From positions 1 through 25,104 of IMG/VR virus record IMGVR_UViG_3300017749_000123: a DNA stretch of 25,104 bases; one strand, given 5' to 3'. The DNA is from a virus. The notes under the pieces were generated by a model. It was not told the origin of the DNA, did not search any database, and worked only from the letters and a program-made list of their open reading frames with translations. Each line of letters opens with the position of its first letter. Position 1 is the first letter of the stretch. Position numbers and translations under genes: made by a program. Positions 13,757 to 20,396 of this stretch are shown here, piece by piece.

Positions 13757-13951
13757 CTAATCAAAGTCTGATCTAACAATGTGTTTTCTCAATGCTCTAA
13801 CAAGTTCTTCCAACTTATCAATTATACCAATTAAACTTTTATCAGTAATATATGATTGACGTTCACGTAACTTATCGTATTCTCTCAAAGGTATCGTTAC
13901 CGTACTGCTTTCGTTTTCGTAAGTTGCATCTTCTGATCTATCATCTGTCAT
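13757..13951 (-). CDS. Small charged protein of unknown function
   Basis: The protein has 64 residues from ATG 13951; a TTG at 13966 is possible but less likely. An acidic N terminus (TDDRSEDATYENESS) is followed by VTIPLREYDKLRERQ and a helical C-terminal half (IGIIDKLEELVRALRKHIVR). It has the look of a small regulator or antitoxin-like helix, but no fold is certain and no toxin gene is nearby. A TATACT sequence directly abuts the ATG and could be a -10 box. Confidence 0.55.
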   Translation of the reverse strand: MTDDRSEDATYENESSTVTIPLREYDKLRERQSYITDKSLIGIIDKLEELVRALRKHIVRSDFD

Positions 13952-14005
13952 AGTATAACTTAACAAGAAAATTGTTATAAGTCAAGTAATTAATGCGTTA
14001 TTTTA

Positions 14006-14305
14006 TTAAGGTTTAATTTTTATTTCTAAAATAGCAGGATCTTGATCTAATGTACCGTTGGGTGTGTTCCACTCGAGTTCATCGTCTTTACGACATTCAT
14101 ATCCTTCTATTGTGATAGCAACGTGCATATTTCCATATTTGTATTTTAAATATTGTTTTAATGATCCTTCTAACATAATTTTGTTGTTAGGATTTTGTAG
14201 ATACATTTCGCACTCTGCCATTGTTTCAAACGGTACTGCTGTGAAATTTGTTGTGTCTTTGGCTCCACCTGGAAGCATTAACATCGCTACAATTAAAAAA
14301 TACAT
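14006..14305 (-). CDS. Small exported protein of the FxTMxEC type
   Basis: The protein has 99 residues. The N terminus MYFLIVAMLMLPGGA is a short export signal. The mature part has PFETMAECEMYLQN and later EGYECRKDDE, with two cysteines placed as in the protein at 11710-12024. The two are probably distant paralogues acting in the periplasm, where a disulfide could form. A GTAAATA motif lies 8 bases before the start. It sits just downstream of clpP on the same strand. The function is unknown. Confidence 0.65.
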   Translation of the reverse strand: MYFLIVAMLMLPGGAKDTTNFTAVPFETMAECEMYLQNPNNKIMLEGSLKQYLKYKYGNMHVAITIEGYECRKDDELEWNTPNGTLDQDPAILEIKIKP

Positions 14306-14313
14306 GATAATCT

Positions 14314-14319
14314 TATTTA
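14314..14319 (-). promoter_or_regulatory. T4-late-like GTAAATA promoter motif
   Basis: On the minus strand TAAATA ends 8 bases before the ATG at 14305, within the short gap after clpP. Confidence 0.35.
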
Positions 14320-14335
14320 CGATAAAAGTCTAAAT

Positions 14336-14944
14336 TTAGGCTTTATTATCTTCTTCTCTGCTATGCACAATTTTGTCTGCTAATCCGTAAGCAATAGATT
14401 CTTCGGAAGTCATGAACTTGTCTCGTTCCATGTCTGCTTTAAGTTTGTCTAATGTTTGTCCTGTGTGCTTCTCGTAAATTTTTGTAAGTTCATCTTTCCA
14501 TCTTAATAATTCTTTTGCTTGGATTTCAACATCTGTTGCTTGTCCTCTTGCACCACCTAACGGTTGGTGTATCATGTGTCTTGAGTGAGGTAACATCATA
14601 CGTTTACCTTTAGTTCCTGCTGAAGCCAACAACGATCCCATAGAACAGGCTTGTCCAATTACAATAGTTTGTATATCAGATTTAACATATTGCATGGTGT
14701 CGTATATGGCCATACCAGCAGTAACTAATCCGCCAGGGGAGTTTATGTATAAAACTATATCTTTGCCAGGTGCTTGTGATTCTAAGAATAACAACTGAGC
14801 ACATAACACAGAAGCGGTATGTTCACCAATTGGTCCTTCTAACATAATAATTCTGTCTTTAAGTAAACGAGAAAAGATGTCATAACTTCTTTCGCCTTTG
14901 CTTGTTTGCTCTATTACAATTGGTACTAGTGAACTCATACTCAT
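14336..14944 (-). CDS. clpP: ATP-dependent Clp protease proteolytic subunit
   Basis: This 202-residue serine peptidase would form the barrel of a Clp protease. The catalytic triad is complete: S101 in [15 protein letters not shown]126 in HMIHQPLGG, and D175 in ERDKFM. The N terminus lacks a long propeptide. ATG 14944 or the second ATG at 14938 can start it, and the promoter geometry favours 14938. No ClpX or ClpA is in the window, so the phage subunit may work with host unfoldases or act on phage virion proteins. It is flanked by an exported protein and the odd tRNA-like gene. Confidence 0.93.
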   Translation of the reverse strand: MSMSSLVPIVIEQTSKGERSYDIFSRLLKDRIIMLEGPIGEHTASVLCAQLLFLESQAPGKDIVLYINSPGGLVTAGMAIYDTMQYVKSDIQTIVIGQACSMGSLLASAGTKGKRMMLPHSRHMIHQPLGGARGQATDVEIQAKELLRWKDELTKIYEKHTGQTLDKLKADMERDKFMTSEESIAYGLADKIVHSREEDNKA

Positions 14945-14973
14945 ATAATAATACATTTCCTTTCGAATGTCAA
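14945..14973 (-). promoter_or_regulatory. Sigma70-type promoter of clpP
   Basis: On the minus strand TTGACA (14973-14968) and TATTAT (14950-14945) are 17 bases apart. The -10 box touches the first ATG. The predicted +1 is 14938, the second in-frame ATG, which again gives a leaderless mRNA. Confidence 0.6.
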
Positions 14974-15033
14974 CCTTGTTTACTTTTTGCAGGTGGGTGG
15001 TGTATTGGCACCACCCTTCCAATATTAACCTGC

Positions 15034-15123
15034 TGGTACGGTTTACAGGATTTGAACCTGTATAAAAATAGATGAACTATTGCGTCTAACCCTCATGAGT
15101 CTCCCCACTTCCGCCAAAACCGC
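15034..15123 (-). tRNA. tRNA-like gene with non-canonical middle (Leu-like, anticodon unresolved)
   Basis: The 90 bases have a full acceptor stem (GCGGTTT with AAACCGT), an encoded CCA and a perfect T-arm (ACAGG-TTCAAAT-CCTGT). The start of the D-arm, TGGCGGAAGTGG, and a later GGTTAGACGC both match tRNA-Leu D-arm halves but are separated by about 13 extra bases. The following AATAG-TTCAT-CTATT makes a stem with only a 5-base loop. I cannot fit a 5-bp stem with a 7-base anticodon loop. It may be a degenerate or inserted tRNA, or a tRNA-like element. Confidence 0.55.
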
Positions 15124-15162
15124 AATTATTATTATAGATGAATTGTATTAACTTTGCAAGAG

Positions 15163-15561
15163 TTATAGTTCGTTTATTCCTTCGTTCATTCCTTGCTCTA
15201 ACCCTGTTATTAGACCTGTTAAAATTGCAATACCAAATAATATTGCTAGTATGATAATAGGACTTGCTAACCAAAGATACCAATAGTGTCTGAGTATTCC
15301 TCTGCCTAGTTCTAAACGTTTCTTTCTGTTATCCATAAACCAATGCACAACAAATTTAATAACTCGTTTAAGATTTTTAGAAATAAACTTTTTGAACAAC
15401 CAACGTAATACTCTCATAACAATTAATATTGGAGAACTTAAAACGTCAAATACTATTAAGAATACGTCAACACTCAAGTCGACAATGTTATCGGCAGTTG
15501 CGGCTTTACGAAATCTCTGTCGCAGTGTAGGTTTGGTAGATATTATATCTCTGTCTGCCAT
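15163..15561 (-). CDS. Membrane protein coupled to the HtrA-type protease
   Basis: The protein has 132 residues. A basic N terminus (TLRQRFRKAATADN) is followed by a hydrophobic segment (LSVDVFLIVFDVLSSPILIVM), a strongly basic middle (WLFKKFISKNLKRVIKF) and a second hydrophobic segment near the C terminus (WLASPIIILAILFGIAILTGLI). It is probably a two-span inner-membrane protein with a cytoplasmic basic loop. Its ATG overlaps the stop of the protease gene by one base (TAATG), so the two are translated together and may act together. No family recognised. Confidence 0.7.
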   Translation of the reverse strand: MADRDIISTKPTLRQRFRKAATADNIVDLSVDVFLIVFDVLSSPILIVMRVLRWLFKKFISKNLKRVIKFVVHWFMDNRKKRLELGRGILRHYWYLWLASPIIILAILFGIAILTGLITGLEQGMNEGINEL

Positions 15562-16670
15562 TAGTTCTGCTCAGGATCTTTACCAAACACTCTTACCTGT
15601 GTTGGTTCTGCTTTGCCAAGTACAACGTTATACGTTTTATACTTGCCGTTTCTATAAATTTTTATACTAATAGTATCACCGGGCATCTTCTTCCAGAGTA
15701 TTCTAATAACTTGATTAGTAACTTGTACTTTTTCGCCATCAATAGAAACTATTATGTCACCTTGTTTTATACCATATTGCTCTGCCGCTCCACCTTCTGA
15801 TAAACCTTTTACTTCTAAATAATGTTCTTTGCCTGAATCTCTTAATTCATAAAACAGATCTTGATCTTCTATTATTCCCATTAGGATACCTATAGATGGT
15901 TTTATATGTTTGCCAAATTCAAGTATATGGTTTGCTACTCTTTCAACTAATGCAGTTGGAACCGAATACCCATATCCTACATAATACTTTGTCGGCGATA
16001 TGATTAATGTGTTTACTCCAATTACATCACCTTGCTCATTCAATAAAGGACCTCCGGAGTTACCCGAATTGATAACTGCATCTGTTTGCAGATAACTTAC
16101 CCAACTTGATTGTTGATTTGGTCTTGTATCGTATCCTATAATACCTGTTGTCAGTGACCACATTTGTCCTGTGCCATGTCCTAACGCAAATACTGTGTCA
16201 CCTATTAATGGATCTTCTGTTGCAAACTTTAATATACCGTGATCAATAGTTGGTGTTGCCGGAAGTTTTAACACGGCAATATCAGACTCAACATCAAAGC
16301 CTACAACTATTACACCATTAATTTCATAAGGATGTCCCCATGCATAAATTTTAATTGATGTTGCGTTTTGAACTACATGATAATTTGTAACAATATGTCT
16401 TTCATCTATAAAGAATCCTGTACCCATAGCAACCTTTGGTGGGAACAACGGAATTACTTCCGGTTCCGGTGGATCTATATGTAACGGAGGGGGCAGTGAC
16501 TCATTACTGTTTGGGCCATTAGGAAACTTTAAAAACGATGTTTGCTCTGTGCTAATCAGTACTACTGATTCAAATGCGTTTTCCCACTTCCATTCTCGAG
16601 TATCTTCTTGAGCAATAGCAGGAAAAGAAATAGAGATTATTAATATTGCAACAAAAAGTAGTCTTTTCAT
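15561..16670 (-). CDS. Secreted HtrA/DegP-type serine protease with PDZ domain
   Basis: The protein has 369 residues. MKRLLFVAILIISISFPAIAQ is a signal peptide with cleavage near AIAQ, so the protein acts in the periplasm. The trypsin-like domain has a full triad: H98 in NYHVV, D130 in ESDIAVLKL, and S205 in NSGNSGGPL. A proline-rich insert lies at about 48-80 before the domain. The C-terminal PDZ domain (GLSEGGAAEQYGIKQGDIIVSIDG) would select substrates. The start at 16670 was chosen for the signal peptide and an AATAAATA motif 5 bases upstream. A longer frame lacks support. It may process envelope or phage proteins, or relieve folding stress late in infection. Confidence 0.9.
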   Translation of the reverse strand: MKRLLFVAILIISISFPAIAQEDTREWKWENAFESVVLISTEQTSFLKFPNGPNSNESLPPPLHIDPPEPEVIPLFPPKVAMGTGFFIDERHIVTNYHVVQNATSIKIYAWGHPYEINGVIVVGFDVESDIAVLKLPATPTIDHGILKFATEDPLIGDTVFALGHGTGQMWSLTTGIIGYDTRPNQQSSWVSYLQTDAVINSGNSGGPLLNEQGDVIGVNTLIISPTKYYVGYGYSVPTALVERVANHILEFGKHIKPSIGILMGIIEDQDLFYELRDSGKEHYLEVKGLSEGGAAEQYGIKQGDIIVSIDGEKVQVTNQVIRILWKKMPGDTISIKIYRNGKYKTYNVVLGKAEPTQVRVFGKDPEQN

Positions 16671-16675
16671 GCAAA

Positions 16676-16681
16676 TATTTA
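16676..16681 (-). promoter_or_regulatory. T4-late-like AATAAATA promoter motif
   Basis: On the minus strand TAAATA ends 5 bases before the protease ATG at 16670, placing the T4-type +1 on the start codon. No ribosome-binding site is present. Confidence 0.5.
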
Positions 16682-16689
16682 TTGTAAAA

Positions 16690-17460
16690 TTACAGTATTT
16701 TTTTGTCGTGTATGAATTGTAGCAGGAGGTCTGCCCATTGGTGATGTCCCTTTTGGGAAGGATGAGCGTCATTAAAAGATTTTCTCAAACCTTGTTGAGC
16801 ACAATACTCGAAGTGTGACTGAACATAATCGGTATTGGGTACTGTTACCGTTTCGTTTTTTGTCTTCATTTCGTTGTAAATTTTAATGTTTTCTTTAACG
16901 TGTTCCGATGTTTCAAAGTTATAGAAACGATCTGTGTCAACGGCACCTTTTAAATTTTTTAAATCTCCGTCGTCGTGCAGTTCATTTGATAATGCCCAGT
17001 ACATCAAATAAGGAATGTTATGTAATTTAAAAAAGTCTTGTAGTGTTAAAATATTTGTGTACAGTCTAACTGTTGCCGCCATTTCGATATCAATATCTTT
17101 GTCACGTGCTATCCATTCGTTTTCCCAAAGTCTCCACGTACCCCACTGATAAGAAAACTTACCTATCTCGTTTGTTCTTTTAACACCTTTCATTCTATCG
17201 TAATCTGTTTTGCCATGGATGTAATCCCACCGTTGTCCAGATGACCAACCGATAGTAACAAAAGTATCTTTGAATCTGTCTGGATTATTATAGAACCAAT
17301 GCATAGTAGTAGTAACCATTCTGTCGTTACCCCTGCCGCCTTTGGCTAATGTTATAGTTGGCAGATTTAAATGTTCACCTAACTTCTGATGACAATTCAT
17401 AAATGCTTTGCTAGTACTAAAACTGCAACCGTTACTTAAATGATTTATAATGTTTTTCAC
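16690..17460 (-). CDS. SGNH-hydrolase-like phage protein, GTG start
   Basis: The protein has 256 residues. Block I is NGCSFS (nucleophile S13). GGRGNDRM at about 41-48 resembles the GxND block. DAHPSQKGHHQWADLL near residue 230 supplies the Asp-x-x-His pair. These blocks match SGNH/GDSL esterases, which remove acyl groups from sugars or lipids, although the Ser context differs from GDSL. No signal peptide is seen, so it works in the cytoplasm or on the virion. Proteins of this type occur in marine phages near glycan genes. A TAAATA motif 5 bases before the GTG marks the start. Confidence 0.7.
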   Translation of the reverse strand: MKNIINHLSNGCSFSTSKAFMNCHQKLGEHLNLPTITLAKGGRGNDRMVTTTMHWFYNNPDRFKDTFVTIGWSSGQRWDYIHGKTDYDRMKGVKRTNEIGKFSYQWGTWRLWENEWIARDKDIDIEMAATVRLYTNILTLQDFFKLHNIPYLMYWALSNELHDDGDLKNLKGAVDTDRFYNFETSEHVKENIKIYNEMKTKNETVTVPNTDYVQSHFEYCAQQGLRKSFNDAHPSQKGHHQWADLLLQFIHDKKIL

Positions 17461-17465
17461 ACTGA

Positions 17466-17471
17466 TATTTA
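17466..17471 (-). promoter_or_regulatory. T4-late-like TAAATA promoter motif
   Basis: On the minus strand TAAATA ends 5 bases before the GTG at 17460. The alignment with +1 supports the GTG as the true start. Confidence 0.5.
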
Positions 17472-17472
17472 A

Positions 17473-17673
17473 TCAGTTGTAGTCGCCATCGAGTTCACAT
17501 TGAGCACGTATCTTGTGCTGGTGTAAATGCATTGTTTCGGCAAAAGCATTCTGTCTCACAATGCAAGTTTCTGCATCTGGATAATGTTTTCTGAACCACC
17601 CATCCATGTCTAACTGTTCTGCTGTGTACCATTCACCCGCAACGAAAAAATATACGATAAGTGCCCAGTTCAT
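17473..17673 (-). CDS. Small exported or membrane-linked protein
   Basis: The protein has 66 residues. A short hydrophobic N terminus (MNWALIVYFFVAG) is followed by a polar part with HYPDAETCIVRQNAFAET and RAQCELDGDY. The two cysteines, one after a DAETC turn and one near the end, echo the pattern of the exported proteins at 11710, 14006 and 17674. The ATG follows the stop of the upstream gene directly. It is probably periplasmic with one disulfide. The function is unknown. Confidence 0.6.
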   Translation of the reverse strand: MNWALIVYFFVAGEWYTAEQLDMDGWFRKHYPDAETCIVRQNAFAETMHLHQHKIRAQCELDGDYN

Positions 17674-17880
17674 TTACATTTCCTCGTGTATTGGAACACA
17701 CTTGACTTCTAGTTTTTCCACATGAATCTGATTCATTACCATTGCTGTTGCGATATCTTCGTATTTGATTTTTGCTGTTTCTTCGCATATTACTAGTGTT
17801 TCATACATTGTTTTTTCGGTCTCTTCCATGAAGATACATCCTTGTCCTATTAAGCACACTAGAGCAACTATTTTGAACAT
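17674..17880 (-). CDS. Small exported protein, two-cysteine type
   Basis: The protein has 68 residues. MFKIVALVCLIGQGC is a hydrophobic N terminus with a cysteine at 15 that could be a weak lipobox. The mature part has MYETLVICEETAKIKYE and a late VKCVPIH, the same Tx3C ... C layout as its neighbours. It is the first gene of a two-gene unit starting from a TAAATA motif 5 bases upstream, next to tRNA-Arg. Periplasmic location is likely. The function is unknown. Confidence 0.6.
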   Translation of the reverse strand: MFKIVALVCLIGQGCIFMEETEKTMYETLVICEETAKIKYEDIATAMVMNQIHVEKLEVKCVPIHEEM

Positions 17881-17885
17881 ACTAA

Positions 17886-17891
17886 TATTTA
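17886..17891 (-). promoter_or_regulatory. T4-late-like TAAATA promoter motif
   Basis: On the minus strand TAAATA ends 5 bases before the ATG at 17880, so the +1 is predicted on the start codon. Confidence 0.5.
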
Positions 17892-17932
17892 AAACTGTGT
17901 ATTCGTTAGTTAAGTGTACATAGAAGTTGTAG

Positions 17933-18009
17933 TGGCGACTTCGGTAGGACTCGAACCTACAACCTACAGATTAGAAGTCTGTTGTTCTATCCAGTTGAAC
18001 TACGAAGCC
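17933..18009 (-). tRNA. tRNA-Arg (anticodon UCU)
   Basis: The gene is 77 bases with an encoded CCA. The acceptor GGCTTCG pairs with CGAAGTC (one G-U). The anticodon loop CTTCTAA lies in an ACAGA/TCTGT stem. The T-loop is TTCGAGT. It reads AGA, a codon used very often in the AT-rich genes here. Confidence 0.93.
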
Positions 18010-18098
18010 ATTGTGACAGTGTGTGGATTGTTTAAGATTGGTTCTCTTTGTTGTTTGCGACTATAACCATATTACTACAGGCAGGAAAGTCTGTCAAT

Positions 18099-18104
18099 TA
18101 AATA
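18099..18104 (+). promoter_or_regulatory. T4-late-like TAAATA promoter motif of the cupin/PP-loop operon
   Basis: TAAATA ends 5 bases before the ATG at 18110. This fixes the start of the cupin gene and the operon. Confidence 0.5.
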
Positions 18105-18109
18105 TTGGT

Positions 18110-18433
18110 ATGAAACTGTCAGGAAATTGGAAAACAGACGGCAAGACAACTGTTAGCGAATCAAACTATTCAGTTGTTGACAACGAAACACTGAAAACAA
18201 TGACTCTGTCAGGAATGACAATCCAACCCAACAGCGACTCATTCAGACACGGACACAAAGGACATGAAGAAATTTATATGTTCGTGCGAGGCACAGGATC
18301 AATGCAACTCAACAATGATTCCAAGTTTGGGGTTGCACCAGGAGACATTGTGTTGATACCGGACGGTACTACACACGAAGTCTGGAACACCGGAGGAGAA
18401 GAATTATATTTCTTAATGATATATGGAAATTGA
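18110..18433 (+). CDS. Small cupin-domain protein
   Basis: The protein has 107 residues from ATG 18110; a frame beginning at 18023 overlaps the promoter motif. Cupin motif 1 is HGHKGHEEIYMFVRG (metal ligands among H47, H49, H52 and E54). Motif 2 is PGDIVLIPDGTTHEVWN (H89). The single-domain size fits metal-binding isomerases, dioxygenases or sugar-binding cupins. It overlaps the first PP-loop gene by 11 bases and so probably works with it, for example acting on the product of the ATP-dependent step. The exact reaction cannot be read from sequence. Confidence 0.82.
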   Translation: MKLSGNWKTDGKTTVSESNYSVVDNETLKTMTLSGMTIQPNSDSFRHGHKGHEEIYMFVRGTGSMQLNNDSKFGVAPGDIVLIPDGTTHEVWNTGGEELYFLMIYGN

Positions 18434-19280
18434 CACAGATCACGGAACACTAGAAGCAACCATACCCGATAATCAAAAAGGTGTGGGTGTTGCAATCAGT
18501 GGCGGAATGGATTCCGCTACACTGCTCTATATGTTATGCAGACAGATCAGAGACAGACAACTTGACATTCCTGTATACTGTTACATAGTTGCATATGATT
18601 ACGACAGGGGTTCATTGTACAACGGTGGACTTGTTATCAAACATATGCGTAAAGAGTTTCCGGACGTGAAAATTCATGCACAGATGTTTGTTACAGCAGA
18701 AGCAATAGGTAGCATGAAGGCACAGTTCGCAGGTGCCATGTTTCACGAAACGTTGCGTAAAAATAAATGGACGGGGACAGAATTTAGATTATGGTTTGGA
18801 TTGACTTCCAATCCACAGGATGATTCTTTTAAGTTTGAAACTCCTAAAGAATGGTATGTCACGCCCGATGATGCAAGACAACCTGGCAACATTGACTTAA
18901 AAGCAAAACCCAGATACGGTATAGGTGCTTGTCATCCGTTTGTGCTTGTGGACAAAAGAGTTATTGTTCAAGCAGTATGGAAGATGGACCTGTGGTACTG
19001 CTTTGATACAATCACAAACTCTTGCACTAACATTAAAGAGTATGACTGTGGCAGTTGTTGGTGGTGTCAAGAAAGAGCATGGGCAACAAAAATTTCAGTG
19101 CCAGAGGAGGATCAGCCTAGAAGTGGCGTACAAAAATTAATTCATTACAGCACACAAATACCTATCAGTAAGTTGTGGAGAGATGGTGTTGTGTGGACCA
19201 AGGAAGGCTACGAGGCCAGAATAAAATTCGAAGAAGAGAATCCTCAGTTTTTTAAAACGTTTGAACAACGAGTATCTTAA
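18423..19280 (+). CDS. QueC-like PP-loop ATP pyrophosphatase, copy 1
   Basis: The protein has 285 residues. The PP-loop SGGMDS at 26-31 binds ATP for adenylation of a carboxylate or amide. The C-terminal NSCTNIKEYDCGSCWWCQER supplies four cysteines in the zinc-site pattern of QueC (7-cyano-7-deazaguanine synthase). A short N-terminal strand segment (TDHGTLEATIP) precedes the PP-loop in both tandem copies. QueC itself is about 230 residues and works with QueD and QueE, which are not here. The substrate may therefore differ. It lies between a cupin and its paralogue in one operon. Confidence 0.8.
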   Translation: MEIDTDHGTLEATIPDNQKGVGVAISGGMDSATLLYMLCRQIRDRQLDIPVYCYIVAYDYDRGSLYNGGLVIKHMRKEFPDVKIHAQMFVTAEAIGSMKAQFAGAMFHETLRKNKWTGTEFRLWFGLTSNPQDDSFKFETPKEWYVTPDDARQPGNIDLKAKPRYGIGACHPFVLVDKRVIVQAVWKMDLWYCFDTITNSCTNIKEYDCGSCWWCQERAWATKISVPEEDQPRSGVQKLIHYSTQIPISKLWRDGVVWTKEGYEARIKFEEENPQFFKTFEQRVS

Positions 19281-20381
19281 ATGATACTGACGACCAAACA
19301 CGGAACAATTGAAGCAACAATTAGTCCTGTCACGAAGGCTGTCATGGTTGCGGTCAGTGGTGGAATGGATTCTGCCGTTCTACTCTATATGCTTTGCAAA
19401 CAGATACGTGATAACAATTTAGGAATACCTGTGTACACCGGCACGGCCTCCTACAACAGTGACAGGGTTGCCACCTTTCATGCTTCGATGGTAGTGAAGC
19501 ATATGAGAAAGGAGTTCCCGGATATAACTATCCACCCGATGTACTGGACAGGGGAAGGCAACGTTGGCGAGATCAAACCACTGTTGGTTGAAACTATGTA
19601 CAGCGATATAAGATTAAAAAATGGTTGGACAAAACATCAGTTCAAGTTGTGGTGGGGTGTTACCGGAAATCCAAGTGACGATAGTTTCAAGTTTGTGGAA
19701 CCGGAGGGACACTACGTAGTTCCCCGAGAACCAAACCATTCACCTGCAAAGGTTAGGTACGGCTTGGGTTTCGCAAATCCATTTGCGAGGATAGACAAGA
19801 GACTGATTGTTGCCGCACAGATAGAATACGGATTGTTTGAATGTTACACTAGCATAACAAACAGTTGCACGTCTTTAACTGAATACCAGTGCAACAAGTG
19901 TTGGTGGTGCCAGGAACGTGACTGGGCGATAGAACAGGTTGTTCCAAAAGAACTTGTGGCTCCAAAGGATACTGCGCCAATGAGTCATTACGACAAATTA
20001 GGAATTGATAAAAAATGGAAAGCGGGTGTTAGATGGAACAAGGAAGCATACCTGGAACGACTCAAAATGGAAGAGGAGCATTTGTCTGCAAGTGATAAAC
20101 TTGTATGGGCAAAGCGATTTCTGGAGGGGATGGCTAAGGATTGCGGCACACTAGACACCAGCAAATTTAAACTAGGTGTGCGTTATATGGAATATTCCAT
20201 TAAAGAGGACAGGTATTATATAAGTGCCGGCAAGGGCGAAGAAAGAATAGGACCATTACCGACCATAAGGGACTGCTGGCCAATGTTTGATGATGTCGAG
20301 ATAGTTGATTGTGCTAACGAAATACAATTGATGCTGGAAACTGGTGTTAACCCTGGGGAGACGTTACCGCCTCCCGCATGA
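19281..20381 (+). CDS. QueC-like PP-loop ATP pyrophosphatase, copy 2 with C-terminal extension
   Basis: This 366-residue paralogue of the preceding protein starts directly after its stop. The layout is the same: HGTIEATIS, SGGMDS at 26-31, a VKHMRKEFPD segment shared word for word, and a four-cysteine site (NSCTSLTEYQCNKCWWCQER). It adds about 80 residues after the shared end (from about residue 275) with a YYISAGKGEERIGPLP segment that looks like a small beta domain. The base composition is more GC-rich than copy 1, suggesting different history or older divergence. The pair may form a heterodimer or act on successive substrates. Confidence 0.8.
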   Translation: MILTTKHGTIEATISPVTKAVMVAVSGGMDSAVLLYMLCKQIRDNNLGIPVYTGTASYNSDRVATFHASMVVKHMRKEFPDITIHPMYWTGEGNVGEIKPLLVETMYSDIRLKNGWTKHQFKLWWGVTGNPSDDSFKFVEPEGHYVVPREPNHSPAKVRYGLGFANPFARIDKRLIVAAQIEYGLFECYTSITNSCTSLTEYQCNKCWWCQERDWAIEQVVPKELVAPKDTAPMSHYDKLGIDKKWKAGVRWNKEAYLERLKMEEEHLSASDKLVWAKRFLEGMAKDCGTLDTSKFKLGVRYMEYSIKEDRYYISAGKGEERIGPLPTIRDCWPMFDDVEIVDCANEIQLMLETGVNPGETLPPPA

Positions 20382-20392
20382 TTAATTAATCA
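20379..20392. repeat. 14-base palindrome between convergent genes
   Basis: TGATTAATTAATCA is a perfect palindrome beginning at the stop codon of the second PP-loop gene and lying 4 bases before the end of the porin gene. Its position between convergent genes suggests transcript-end processing, but the stem is AT-only and lacks a loop, so a strong terminator is unlikely. Confidence 0.35.
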
Positions 20393-20396
20393 ATAT

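Noticed and set aside
13757-13951. Antitoxin of a toxin-antitoxin pair
   Set aside because: The helix-rich small protein has a suggestive shape, but no toxin gene is adjacent on the same strand and no DNA-binding fold is visible.
18110-20381. Queuosine/archaeosine-type 7-deazaguanine DNA modification pathway
   Set aside because: Only QueC-like proteins are present. There is no QueD, QueE, FolE or transglycosylase in the window, and the radical SAM enzymes do not look like QueE.
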